Assembly (NCBI RefSeq): GCF_933775445.1
Contig: NC_065876.1
Location: forward strand, 20,956,001 to 21,020,000
Origin: Argentina anserina
Taxonomy: Eukaryota > Streptophyta > Magnoliopsida > Rosales > Rosaceae
Direction of reading: 5' to 3'
Length of the DNA stretch: 64,000 bases
Part shown: piece by piece, positions 32,752 through 45,700 of the stretch
How positions within the stretch are numbered: the stretch's first letter is position 1
Layout: each line of letters begins with the position of its first letter
Translations under genes and position numbers: made by a program
The notes under the pieces: generated by a model
Database searches by the model: none
Seen by the model: the letters and a program-made list of their open reading frames with translations, nothing else
Told to the model about the DNA's origin: nothing

Positions 32752-35092
32752 ATGTTACAACCTTAGTGCCTGATAGGCTGAGTGTCACAGGCCAACTTAC
32801 TATGCACCAGAATATGACCCGTGTGGCGCCAAGGTTACACTTAACCAAGGCCAACCTAACTCAACATGAAACCATGATGCCAAATTTCTTTTCTTACTTG
32901 TGCAACTTGGCCCCATGGTGTTAACCTGTTGGGCGAGGCTCACCTCCCACATATCCTTCCAACAACGTATCCGACTTGCCAACATACACTTTCTTAGGCC
33001 ACTTGCCCGCATCTGCCCACTATAGGCTTCCTTCCTTCTAGCACGGTATCGCCCTTCCGTGCTTGCTGGCAACTCTTTCCTTTGGGCAAGGTCGAACCCC
33101 TAACCTATGCTCACATCGCTTTACTCCGTGGCCATTGCGCACCACCTGGTTCCGACACATCTTCTTTAAGCCCACAAGTTCGCCCATGCCGCTGGCATAA
33201 GGATCGCCCACGTACGAACCTCGCCACCTGCATGGACCCGCAATATCGGTCTACCGGCCGATACTGTCCATGAGACATCCTGACTCATGGAAACGGATGC
33301 CGCCCTTCTTTGGCGACATCCGCCCGGCTCCTAGGTTCCCCAAGGTCCCCCAGGAGTGACACGCTTAGTGCTCCATAAGGCCGGCACGGAGGGTGGTGGA
33401 GAGTGAGACACCATGTACCCCTCATATGGAGCATATTGGAGAAAACTAGACTTGGTAAGAGGAAACATTAAATATCCAAGGAGGGGCAACTTCCATAATT
33501 AATCCATACAAGCTCCTAAAAATATTTCGTCAAGTGCATTGACCACTTTTCGACGTCCCGGACATTTTTTCGTGTTCAGACTTTTCCCAAATTCCGAGCC
33601 TAAGTGACTCGAACTTAGAAGGTCATCATAATCACAAAACTGCCACTTACAATACCACTCGACACCCAATCAGCCTGCATGCTTGCTGCTTGACACCCAC
33701 TCTTCGGCATAGCCCCCAGGAAGTGTCATGATGGCCCAACCATTTGTGCAGCTCGTGACACTGGGCATGGCATGAGCCTTGGACCATGCCTCATCAAGGC
33801 TCATGCATGCAAGAAGCAAGGCAGATCAGTAGCAGAGGTATTAACCTCACTAGCACGGTGGTTGGCTGAGTATTAGCCTCACTGACAGGAGCCTCACAAG
33901 CACGGAGTCAGATGCCAAGCAATGCAATGGATGCAGAGTTATTAGCCTCAATAGATGTAGGCATATTAGCCTCGCTAGCATGCAAGGCATATACGGAGAA
34001 AAGTGTAAGGGTTGGGTTAGAAATTAGCCTCGCTAGCAAATGCGGGCAGATTAGCCTCGCTAGGAGACATGTTGGCTGGATATTAGCCTCGCCAACAGAC
34101 CTCGGCAAGCACTAGGTAGGCAGTTGGCTGGATATTAGCCTCGCTAGCACTGATCATATGCGTGGATGCAAGACAACAACACGCATGGGAGGGTACGGTG
34201 GCAGGCAAGCATGCGCGCTCGCAACGTGCATGCAGGTCGACGGCAGTGGCTGCGAAACTTGGCATGCATGGGCATGCATGACTCATACACGGTAGTTACT
34301 AGGCAGTTCACAAGTAGTGGGCGGTTATCAAGCATGCAAGGAAGTTACCAAGGAGTGGGAAGTTATCCGAGGTAGTTACAAAGTAGTGGGAAGTTATCCA
34401 AGTTAGTGGGTGGTTACTCATGCAAGGTGGTTACTCATGCTTGAAGATAGGACCAGCAGTTACTCATGCAATGTAGTGAGGTTAGTGGGATATGTCATGG
34501 GAGTTATTATGCTTGTTTGGCAAGTAGGCAGGTTGCCACATGACCCTAAGGTAATTGGGGGTGTCAACCTCCATGCACAATTGTAGTGCAACATAACCTA
34601 GGCCAATGGAGTTGTCATTGGTAAGTTGTGAGAGACAATCACAATCGAGAGTGTGAGAACACAAGCAAGGAGAGAACAATTGTAAGGGTGAGGGAAACAA
34701 AATAGAGAGCTAGGCAAATAGGGCATGTCGGAATTGCAAAGACTGTAAGCCTCATTGTATCATCATTGTACCCTTAGGTCAAGTGATTAGTGTAGGCGCA
34801 CTAAGTGAGTGGATAGGCAGATTGGGTTAGGGTAGACCAAGGCTGAAACACTCTTTGTACTTGTTGTAATATTCTTGATCCTTTAAATGAGTTAAAGGTT
34901 GGGAGCAAACTCCCATAAACACTTGTGTTGTGTGTTGTGTGTGGCTTGTATGCTCATCGTCGCTTAATAGATAGTTTCCGCTGTGCAATAGACAATTGAG
35001 TGAGAGAAGTGGGTAGGCTGGCTAGGTAGTATGGGTTGCTTAGCACCATCACATAGCGAAAAAGTTTTGGTATCGACTGTGCCCGTGTGACA
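32752..35092 (+). repeat. Long 5' LTR of a Ty3/Gypsy element (about 2.3 kb)
   Basis: Begins TGTTACAACC and ends GTGTGACA, three bases before a tRNA-Met-type primer-binding site, followed by gag. The right end is firm; the left end is chosen because it starts TG and pairs loosely with the right end. No second LTR is in the window to confirm it. Internal short repeats are listed separately. Confidence 0.55.
33838..34155 (+). repeat. Irregular TATTAGCCTCGCTAGCA repeats inside the LTR
   Basis: About eight copies of ATTAGCCTCGCTAGCA or close variants at uneven spacing. CTAGC within GCTAGC is palindromic. A second family, GTAGTTAC-AAGTAGTGGG-AGTTATCC, follows at 34285-34500. Confidence 0.8.
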
Positions 35093-35095
35093 ATT

Positions 35096-35108
35096 TGGTA
35101 TCAGAGCC
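35096..35108 (+). other. Primer-binding site of the Gypsy element
   Basis: TGGTATCAGAGCC, complementary to the 3' end of initiator tRNA-Met, three bases after the LTR. Confidence 0.85.
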
Positions 35109-35142
35109 TAGTTGACAAAACTTGTGCTCTATACTCTCCACA

Positions 35143-36468
35143 ATGGCCGGAGGAAATACCTTGATGAAACGTGTAGTCAAACTCGAAGATCTCGTTGGTG
35201 CCTCAGAAGTAGAAGGTGTAACGTCCTTGTCGGAGCGATGCACAATCATGGAACAGACCGTGCAAAAAGATGGATACGGATTTCAAGCAGTTCATCACAG
35301 AGGTGGAAGCAAGCTATCTTGTGTTTTGGAGGATGTAGCAAACCTTACGGATAGAGTGAAGGATGTGATAGAGTTACAAAATGAAATTGCAGTCCTTAAG
35401 AAAGCCCTCAACAATGATAGCCTTAATGTCCCGAAGGTGAAGGTGCCGGAACTGAAAGGTTTCCATGGATTTTGTAATGCCAAGAAGTTGGAGAACTTCC
35501 TATGGGACATGGAGTAGTACTTTGTTGCTGCCCATATCCCCATCCATGAGCAGGTTTCCATTACTAGCATGTATCTTGCCGGAGATACCAAACTATGGTG
35601 GAGGACTCGAACGCAAGATGATATGAATGTGGGCAGACCAAGAATCGAAGAGTGGGATACCATGAAGAAGGAGTTGAAGGTTCAATTCCTTCCTTGCAAT
35701 GTCGCATGGATTGCAAGAGAATCACTCAAGAAGCTAAGACACACAAGCTCGGTTCATGAGTATGTCAAGGAGTTCAGTTCCTTGATGTTGGACATCTCCA
35801 ACATGTCAGAAGAAGACAAGTTGTTCAATTTCACGTCGGGATTGCAACCTTGGGTGCAAATGGAGTTGCAGAGACAAGGGGTAAGAGACTTACCAAGTGC
35901 AATGGCAACGGTGGACAACTTGGTGGATCTAGACTTAGATCATCATCCTTCAATAAACAATGGCAAGGATGACACTTCGAAAGGATCGAAGAAGTTTGAA
36001 GCGAATGACAAAAGGTAAAACTAATAGTTCAAAGAATCAGTCCCAAGACGAAAACAATTGGAGTTCGGGTTGCTTTATATGTGCCGGTCCTCATTTAGCA
36101 TGACATTGTCCTAAGAAGGGGGAGTTGAATGCATTGGTTGCCGAAGAATCAAGCAACGATGCAGCGGAGGAAGCTCTCCTTAGTCGTATGCAATTGTTAA
36201 AAGCTTTGACAATTGTGGAGTCCGAGAGGGAATCAATGTACATGCCGATCAAGGTTGATGGTAAAAAGGTGCTAGGAATGTTGGACAGTGGAGCAACAAC
36301 TAACTTTGTCGATGTCGAAGTAGCTAGAGAGCTGGGATTAGAGATGATTCGGAACTCAAGCATGGTAAAGGCTGTGAACTCGGAGGCCAAATCAATCGAA
36401 AAGGTACCATGGAGGTATGCATGAAAATTGCAGTTTGAGAGGGCGAGTACAGTTTTCTTGTAGACAAT
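35143..36468 (+). pseudogene. Gypsy gag-protease remnant
   Basis: Starts at ATG 35143 (MAGGNTLMKRVVKLEDLV). A coiled-coil-like N-terminus is followed by the retrotransposon Gag domain (ELKGFHGFCNAKKLENFLW, a stop, then TSMYLAGDTKLWWRTR and FLPCNVAWIARESLKKLRHT). A zinc knuckle CFICAGPHLA-HC carries a stop. An aspartic protease follows with MLDSGATTNFVD. Stops at about 35518, 36019, within the knuckle and at about 36424 kill it. Protease-like sequence (EGEYSFLV) reaches about 36468, where it joins Copia DNA in the opposite orientation. No reverse transcriptase remains. Confidence 0.88.
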
Positions 36469-36479
36469 GGACTGTATAG

Positions 36480-39112
36480 ATCCATATTTAAACGTATGGA
36501 ACTTCAGGACCAAGAACTTCTTCATCATCCTCTTTAGGACAAAATGGATCCTTCTTGATATCTAGACTTCGAACGACCATGGGAGTAGACAATGGACTAC
36601 ATAGATCCATATTGAAACGTCTAAGCATCTTTTACGTGTAATTCGACTGATGCACTAAGATGCTGTCGGCCCTATGCACAAGCTCAAGGCCGAGACAGAA
36701 TTTCGTCCTCCCTAGGTCTTTCATCTCAAATTACGACTTCAAATAAGACACGGTCTCTTTAATCTCATCAAGAGTACCAATTATGTTCATGTCATTAACG
36801 TAGACCGCAACAATGACGAATCCGGAATTTGTCTTTCGTATGAACACACATGGGCATAGTTCATCATTCTTATAACCCCTTCTCACCAAGTATCGATGCA
36901 ACCGATTGTACCACATTCTTTCGGATTGCTTCAACCGTACAATGAATGATGTAATTTGACTACATGAGCACTCCGTGGTCTGGAGGCACTTGATGGAGGT
37001 AAAGGTAGTCCCTCTGGAGCTTTCATGTATATCTCTGCGTCAAGATCCCCATAGAGATAAGCTGTGACCACATCCATAAGCTGCATATTTAGTCTTTCAG
37101 ACACTACCAGACTAATAAGGTAGCAGAAGGTAATGATGTCCATAACAGGACAATAAGTCTCCATAGTCAATGCCAGGTCGTTGTGAGAATCCTTGCGCCA
37201 CGAATCTTGCCTTATAACGCATGATCTCGTTCATCTCATTACGCTTACGAACGAAGACCCATTTATGTCCAACTGGTTTGACATCTCTTGGAGTCAATTC
37301 AACCTTTCCGAAGACTTCTCTCTTCGCTAATAAGTCAAGTTCTGCTTGGATTGCTTCCTTCCACTTCGGCCAATCTGTTCTGTGTTCGCATTCAGCTACA
37401 AAGTGAGGTTCAACGTCGTCTTCAGATATGATCTCATGTGCGACGGAATAAACGAAAACGTCATCAATGCATGTAGTGGCTCAGTTTCGGACCGACTGCT
37501 CACTTGTGTAGTTCATTGGGATTTTGTTGTTCTCTAGCATCAAACAATGTTCCATAGCGTCCCACGGTAACACTTGAGTTGATTCATGGACATAGCTGTA
37601 ATCAGAGACAACTTCATACGATGGTGATTCATCGTTGATGACGCGATGTACCTTAGTCATTCTCTTCTTTCTAGGCTTGGAATCCCTAGAGTTTATCGAT
37701 CTCCCCATTTTCCTTTGAGGAGCCGAAGCCGAAGCATCTCCTTGCCGGACCATCTCGACATCGTCGCCACAAGGGGTGCCTGCAACACCACAACGTACGG
37801 TGGTGCCGCCGCCGGCCTCCGTCCCACTATCAGGAGCGGTGCCAACGTTGCTAGGTCCAAGAGCTTGTCTTCCATGCCCGTATTTCGGGACATCCAACCG
37901 TGCCGGTACATTTGCAGCGGGTATGTTTGATCTCGTTACTTTAGCAATATCTACAAAGCCGTCGGGCATCGAATCTGCGACTTTCTGGAGGTCGATAATG
38001 CGTTGTACTTCTAACTCACTTTGAGCAGTGCGGGGATTATAATGAGACATAGTGGGGACACACCACGTCAATTCCTGACGTTCATTTGGAATGATAATAT
38101 TCGCATCTCCCCCTAACGACGAGAAGCATATCTCATCAAAGTGACAATCTGCAAATCTTGCAGTAAAGAGATCTCTGGTGGTTGGTTCTAAGTAGCGGAT
38201 AATCGTTGGGGAATTATAGCCAACATAGATACCTAATCGTCTTTGAGGACCCATCTTAGTACGCAATGGAGGCGTAATAGGCACATAGACGGCACAACCA
38301 AAAATGCGTAAGTGTGAAATATTGGGTTCGTAACCAGTTACCATCTGGTACGCACTAAACGCTTGGTTAGCCGCGGGTCTGAAACGAATAAGTGTCGCTG
38401 CATGTAACACTACATATCTCCACGCAGAGACCGGCATGTTAGTACCCATAACCATTGCCCGAGCAACAAGCTGAATACGCTTGATGGTAGCCTCTGTTAG
38501 ACCGTTCTGTGAATGAACATAAGGAACGAGATGTTCAACTTCGATCCCAATAGACATGCGGTAATCATCAAAAGTTTTGGAGGTGAATTCTCGAGCATTA
38601 TCCAAACGAATGGATTTGATAAGATAGTCGGGGTGGTGAGCCCGAAGTTTGATGATCTCAGCTAATAACTTAGCAAATGCAGCATTCCTTGTGGATAGCA
38701 ACGCGATGTGTGACCAATGCGTCGATGCATCAACCAATACCATAAAATATCTAAAAGGTCTGCATTCTTGTTGAATAGGTCCACAAATGTCACCTTGGAT
38801 ACGTTGTAAGAATGAAATGTTCTCGGTCGAAGCCTTAGCAAAAGAAGGACTTCCTTGAAATTTAGCAAGAGAACAAGTTTTGCAAAACGAGCAATGGGCA
38901 TCAGAAATTGCCCTGGAGGCATTAGAAAGCACGGGAGGCATCACAAGCTCCTGTGAAGCGAATTTTGAATCCTTTGATGCGGGGTCTTGCGGGGCAAAAA
39001 CATGTTTTTGCGAAGGAGACCCTGCGGGGCTGCAGGGCTGCGTGCATGTGATGCAGGGGGCTGCAGGTGGGGTTGTAGGGTAGGAAGTTGCGGTGGCTGC
39101 AGGGGTCGGCAA
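36480..39112 (-). pseudogene. Copia integrase-RT remnant lacking gag and protease
   Basis: A 543-codon frame (39112-37481) opens with a Pro/Ala-rich leader, then CSFCKTCSLAKF (end of the integrase zinc finger), the core with GDICGPI, SIRLDNAREFTSKTFDDY and SQNGLTEATIKR, and the IYVGY region. Reverse transcriptase follows in broken frames: GHKWVFVRKRNE, ARFVAQGFSQRPGIDYGD, QLMDVVTAYLYGDLD and AVYVNDMNIIG. The catalytic YVDD is YVND and motif A has DVVTAYL. Past this, FEMKDLGRTKFCLGL and STPMVVRSLDIKKDPF lead to the break near 36.48 kb. The leader runs straight into integrase, so gag and protease were deleted. Confidence 0.85.
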
Positions 39113-39287
39113 AGGCTGCAGGGGGTCTGCAGCGGCGGCGAGCAGGAGCGGCGGGTAGGGGCTGCGTCGACAGGAAGATGCCGGAGGCCGGAGACGAAGG
39201 CGGCCGGCGGTGGAGAAGAAAAGAAAAATTCTAGGGCTCTAAAAGTTCTGGGTTTTAGGGTAAAGTGCGTGATAACGTGATGCATGA

Positions 39288-39460
39288 TGAAATAATTGTG
39301 TATTATTGAATGATATAGGGTCCTATATATAGGCATTACAAAAACTATAATCCCGTAGGATTCAGAGTTCTAATCTATTAAGGAGATGTTAATCTATCTC
39401 CTAATAGAAAATCTATTAGACTAATACACATGATGATATAATAATAATTCTTCCGGAACA
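39288..39460 (-). repeat. Probable 5' LTR of the truncated Copia element
   Basis: Minus strand starts TGTTCCGGAAG, contains TATATATAGG as a likely promoter, and ends near ATTTCA before the coding leader. The inner boundary is a guess; there is no second LTR for comparison. Confidence 0.5.
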
Positions 39461-39742
39461 TAATCATGGGCCGAGGAAATGACTTACTACTTACTACATT
39501 GAGAGTTTTGTGAGTAAAAAAGTAAAATTTAAATATCTCGGTGTCTTCAAGGGTGAAGCATTTAGGTGTCGCCAAGTGTCAGAGCTTGATGCCTTTTGTC
39601 CGTTTCCCAATTTCCAACCCGGATTACATTACTCTCTGTAACAGCTCAGCTCTCCCCACACCGCCGCCGCCGCCGACGACTCCGTCAAAACAGAAAAGAG
39701 AGCGAGCAGTTCTCGAACTGGAACCACAATCAAAACCAGAGC

Positions 39743-42700
39743 ATGGACGCCGCCAAGCAGAAGCGTCCGAAGCCGAGACTGGACCGCCGGAACGCGATCA
39801 AGAACATTGACTACGACGCCGAGCAGCGCTCCCCTACTCCCCGAACCCGCTCTCTGGAGCTCTCTCCTCTCTCCCACAACCAAACCAGCTTCCGCGTCAG
39901 AGGCATCGAAGGCGAATTCGACCTCATCTGCCAGAGCCTCGGCCTCTCCGGCCCCGAAGACTTCTCCATCCCTCTCGCCGCCTGGGAGGCCCAGCGCGCC
40001 CGCTCCTCCTCCGACTTCACCCCCCGCTCTCGCCTCCACACCTCCTCAATCGACGCCGTTCCGGAACCTAAGGCCGAGCCCCAATCAGGCTCCAGAGTAA
40101 AATTCGGCGGCGGAGGAGGAGGAATTAGAGGTGTTCGACCGCCGCCGGTTGTGTTGAAATCTTTCGCTCCTCCTCCGCCTGTTTCCGCCGGTGACGTCAG
40201 CTCCTCGGATGAGGAGGACGCTGTGACGCCAGCGGATGGTGGAGGAGCGGGAGGTGAGGTGAGGTTAGGACAAGGAAATGAGGTGGCTGAGTCTGTGTCC
40301 TGCGGCTCGTCGCCGTCGAATAATGATAGTGATGAGTTTGGTGTTGGCATTGCTGTGAGGGTGGAGGCAGCTCATAGTATATTTTCTCCCAATGGCAAGT
40401 TCAGAAGGAGTGTTTCGTCTTCGTGGCAGAGGGGTCAGCTTTTGGGGAGTGGTTCGTATGGAACTGTGTATGAAGGCTTTACTGAGTAAGTTACTTCCTA
40501 CTTCCTATATATGTGTATGTCGAAAGTTCAACTTGGAACTGTGTTATAATTGCTGTGCCTGTGTTGGTGGTGTTTGATATTTAACTGAGAAGACTTGTGA
40601 ATGTTGAACATCTAATCCCAATGTTTCGTACTCTGAAGACTTGGCTCTCCTAGTTTGTATGCTTTATGTTGCTTTAGATCAAACAAAAGAAACTCCCTAT
40701 AGTGTGGCAGCTTGGCAGGAGACTAGGAATCTATGGGAAGTTCTGTTCTAATGAATAGATACATATGGCCGTCATGATTGCAGTTTTGTGACATCTCGAT
40801 TCTCAAATAGAAACATGCACGGCTGCAGAAAGTAGAATTTAGTTTCTGATTCATATCTGTTTCTCGTAGCTGTTACTCATCCAGCTTAACATTAGGTTTA
40901 TTAAGTTAAATCACTGGGTGAACTTGCTGATTCTTAATCACTGTGCGTAATGTGCCAAGTGTATGCTAACCTTGTTGGAACATTTAACCAGCACTTATAT
41001 GTTATGATCGTCCGAATTCTGTAGGCACTACATATATTTGTCGAATTTTGTAACTCCACACGTCAAGTATCGTACATCTCACTACCTTTTGAATTTTACT
41101 AAGGTATCAAGAGGATGTTTGCTTATACTCTAGCTTTTGAAACACTAATCTATATCAGAAGATCTATTGCAGTGGATATGGTCTTTCAATCTGTAACACA
41201 AGTACTTGTTCCAGTATCATTTTATAGACTTCTCGTACTTTCTTAAATTTGTTGAAGGACCGTTGTATCTTCTATGTGATAATGGCTGCTGTTTGATGAA
41301 TGGATTCTTTGGTTTTGGTGTTTTACCATCGTCTCTTTTGGTCTTAAGGTTGACTACTTAGTTTTACTGATTTTGTTATATTGCTGGCCTCTCTATACCT
41401 ATTTACTGCTTCAAATCATCAGACCTAATTTTTTTTGGTGTCCTCTTAGAAAGCTTTTGTAAGTTCTTTATCTGTTGAAATTAAGTGAGTTTTGATTTCC
41501 TCAATCCATTGGCTCAAGCTGTAAGATTTCTTAGCCAAAACATGTAATGTCGGAAAGCAATGGATAAAGCGAGTACGGGAATGAAATAAATTTGTTTTTA
41601 TTTTGTATGGTTTTCATGTCTCTCATTCCATTGATTATATTTCAGTGATGGATTCTTTTTTGCTGTAAAGGAGGTTTCTTTACTTGATCAAGGAAGCCAG
41701 GGAAAGCAGAGTCTTTTACAACTTGAGCAGGTATCAGCTTTTTTGCTATTTCCTTTTCACAATTTATATGTTGTGTGTGTGTGTGTGTGTGTTTATCTGT
41801 TTTATACCTATACTAATATTGAAGTTGATAGCTTCTGAGACCTAAGTCAGGGGTGTGAACCTGTCTCACTCGTTATTCAACCCCTTGCATTCATCCTATT
41901 TCTGTTGTGACCCATCCTACCCTGATATTTTTTTTTACTTTTATTTCTAGGGCTTTGGAATAAGTCCTAATCTTAGAATAATTGAACTTCCCCAAAAACC
42001 CATTTCTTTGGCAAACTGGAAGTCATGTATACTATCAAAGAAACTAAAAAAAGCTCCTAAGCTTCGAAGAAACTTTTGACCCTCCCACCCCCACTCCCCA
42101 AAAGAGAAAAAAACCAGCTAGCTTTGTTCAAACTGAATGCCTTACAATATAATTTCTTCTTATACTGCCTTGTTGATTCTTTCTTCTAATTCTGGGATTG
42201 TTGGTTCAGGAGATTCATCTTTTAAGTCAGTTTGAACATGACAACATTGTTCAATATCTTGGCACAGACAAGGTATGCTCCATGCTTCCATGGTTTGCAT
42301 CTCTTTTATGTTTCTGGGAAATTATCGTTGTTAATTAACAACTTTTGTAATGGCTGCATTTTCTAGACTGTCTTATATCATATTGGGACCTGGGACCACT
42401 TTGCATTAGTATGTAGCATCTATTCATGTTGACTGTGGTCAGTACATAGGTATTTGTTTGTGTTTGTGTTTGTGATTAACATACACACATATCTTAAGAG
42501 TTAGGAACTAGTCAACCAGCAATTGTGGAACAAGCCATGTGAGACTTGTGCGTTCTATTTTGTTTTTATTGAAGCATATAATTGTTTGAATTAATTTCAG
42601 TTTACTTCCCTGAACTTTAGGTCCTTTTTCAGGTGTGTCCCTTTTCTTTTATTTCAATCATGTGTGCCCTTGTACTTTTGAAATTCAATCAAACTTGGAC

Positions 42701-45700
42701 AAATCTTCACCTTTCCTTCAAACTTATGCTATCAAAATAATGAGATAGATATCTATAAGAAGTTTTTGTGCTCCATATATGGTCATAAACTGAATGATGG
42801 GTCATCATTCTCTCATCCATATTATGATCTTGACGTTTTCGTAGGCTCAAATTTAAAATTTTATCCAGTTGTGAAGGTTTTTTAAAATTTAGGGCACACG
42901 TGATTGAAATAAAAGAAAAATGGCACACCTGATAAAGAACCTAAAGTTCAGGATTGTACACTGAAATTAATCCTAATTGTTTTCATGTCGTGTTGAGTTT
43001 TTAAATGAATTCTTTTCAAGCCTCTTGATAATACCAACTCCAAAGCCGATGCACCTGTTTCTTTTAGGACTGCCATACTGTTCTTCTCTGTGCTTATAAA
43101 ATCATTAATTGAAGCCTGTAATCACGTATATACCATGCCTGCCGTATCCTATGGTTGTCACGCACTATCTAGTTGAATTATATTGAATTTGGGCGTCTCC
43201 TTCTATGAACAGTTAGTCTTTCAGCCTGCTTCTGTATGCTTTTATTTAGCTGACCCTTTATGGGTGGAATATTGTTACAGGATGAGTCTAAGCTCTATAT
43301 CTTCCTTGAGCTTGTAACAAAAGGATCACTTGCAAGCCTCTATTCAAAGTATCTCTTGAGGGATTCCCAAGTCTCTGTGTTCACAAGGCAGATTTTGAGT
43401 GGCTTGAAATATCTCCACGATCGTAATGTTCTCCACAGGTAATATTGGGTTGTCTCTCCAATTTAATATTAGTTTTCTTTTCTGTAATTGTAAGTGTTTT
43501 TTTTTCTTTTTCTTTTTTGAATTAATTTTGTAGTTCTGAATTCCAGAAAGCATTTATTGATGTTCATTGTTTATGTTACTAAGATAATTCGTTGATTATT
43601 GAACATATCTCGATTTTGTGTCAAAAATGGAAATCGATCATGTCAATACTCAATACCCAGCCATCGAAATAGGATTCCATTTCTTTAATCTTATTTTTGG
43701 TTTTCTCTTTGCTGAAGGCCATAGAAAAACATGTATAGTGTTGACAATTTAGTTTCTTTTGTCTTAAAAATACTGCTTGTAGAAAAACTTTTTGTTGTTC
43801 AAGTAGTTGGAACTAAATGCCACCTTCAGAAAGACAAATAAGCAGATCCATCTCTGAAGAGAGAACTCATTTTTAGTATGCAGAACTGAGACAGCAGTTT
43901 CAGCTTTTTTTCGGCTCCACCCTTCTGTTAATTTCAGACTTTCAGTCTATGTAATTACTTCTCGGTTGTATCATTTATGTATGTGTCTATAAAATATGGA
44001 AATTCCAAGGCAATTGAGCAACCTAAATATATTCATTTAACTGATTGTGTATTTAATGTGGACAGAGTTTTACGCTCCAGACTTAGCAAGCTAGTTGATA
44101 TTAATTTCAAACTTGAATAATTTGGGAAATAAACTTGTTGATATATTATTTATAATAATTTCTTGTTTTAAAATTCTTTGTTTTTCCTTAGGGATATCAA
44201 ATGTCCTAATATATTGGTGGATGCATGTGGATCTGTGAAACTTGCAGATTTTGGTTTAGCTAAGGTAAGTTTTCTTAATGCTAACACTTCTATTGTGACA
44301 AACACACATACAATCATTTTAGGATCATCAATTTTAGTTTTAACTGATTTTTTTTTGTCCTTTTGATTATCTCCAGGCAACCAAATTTAACGATGTGAAG
44401 TCTTGCAAAGGGAGTGCTTATTGGATGGCCCCAGAGGTTAGTCTCTCTTTTTGAATGTAAATGTGTGCTTCTGTATGTAGACATCAGGTTGATGGATCAT
44501 TATCCCCCTTTCCATTGTCATTCTAGTTTTAGTTGACTATGCATGTACCAGTAGTGATTATTCATGTGAACATCATTAGTCCCGTATATGTTTTTGAGTT
44601 TCCAGCCAGTAATGATGAGGCAATCGGTAGTACACGCGAGCCACCTGTTTAGGTGTACACCTCAGATGCTTGATTGATATTTGAATTCTTTTACGCTCTT
44701 GATATCTTATGGTAAAAATCCATGATCATGTTTCTCCTTCGGAGATAACATCCCGACTTTTATTATGAAACATATCCGTCCAACATTTTTTTATTTTTAG
44801 ACCTCAAATGTCCATTTTATCATGTAACCAATTTCCATATATAGTACATATTTTTATTTCTTTCCCATGAGAGAGTGTAGAACTCGTCCTTCTAAAAAAA
44901 AAAATTTTAATATGGAATTCTATCCCTTTTGAGCTTTAGGAGTATCAAGAGGATGTTGCCCTTGTACAAATTTGTCGGAGTTGAAGACATGTTGAGGTGC
45001 AGAGACCTGTAGGAGAGTTTCTTTCTACAAGTTCGGTGGGAGGTTAAAGACTTGTGAAATGTTCAGAAGTGACGCCTTCTTGGTGCGTGATGTGTAAAAA
45101 TAATTCAGAAATGAATAAGCTGCTGCTTTGTCCAAGTGAGGCTTAGTGTGAGCGGGGGTTTCCATCATTATGTTATGCCTTGTTTTGGAGAGGACTAGAA
45201 TAGGAGGACAAAATTATTTAAAAGACTAAACTTGAATAGATAATCAATCTGGAACAGCAACACCCCGGTCGGGAACAGGAGTATCGAAGTTAACACTTTT
45301 AAGCTCTGAAGCAACTGACAACCATAGAGATACCCAAAATTGGTTTCTGTCTCATAATGTACCCATCCTCTGCCTCCTTCGATATCTTTCCGTTCGTACC
45401 ACTCTAGACACAGCATAACAATTTGTGGGTCATTATATGTATATATTCAAGTAGATTAGATTTCATTCATCGTATGACTGATCTCCATTCATACCACTCT
45501 AGAGATTACCAAGACAAGGCATAAAAATCTGTTGATCATTGTATATATTCAAATAAATTAGATTTCTTTCATCATATGACTGAGTAATATAGTTTTACTT
45601 CATTTTTGCTTCTTTAAAAAAAATTTAAATTTGCAAGTTAAATATATGGAAAAAGATAGGGTAATGTTGGCATCAGATATGTTATACATTAGGAGGATAA

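Larger units (their letters stand above)
36469..39460 (-). mobile_element. Truncated Copia element (5' LTR, integrase, part of RT)
   Basis: Minus strand. The right end is a probable 5' LTR starting TGTTCCGGAAG at 39460. Coding DNA runs leftward through integrase and reverse transcriptase and stops inside the region after the polymerase core, where it meets the Gypsy remnant. RNase H and the 3' LTR are missing, as are gag and protease. Its LTR ends about 280 bp before the start codon of the MAP3K gene. Confidence 0.85.
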
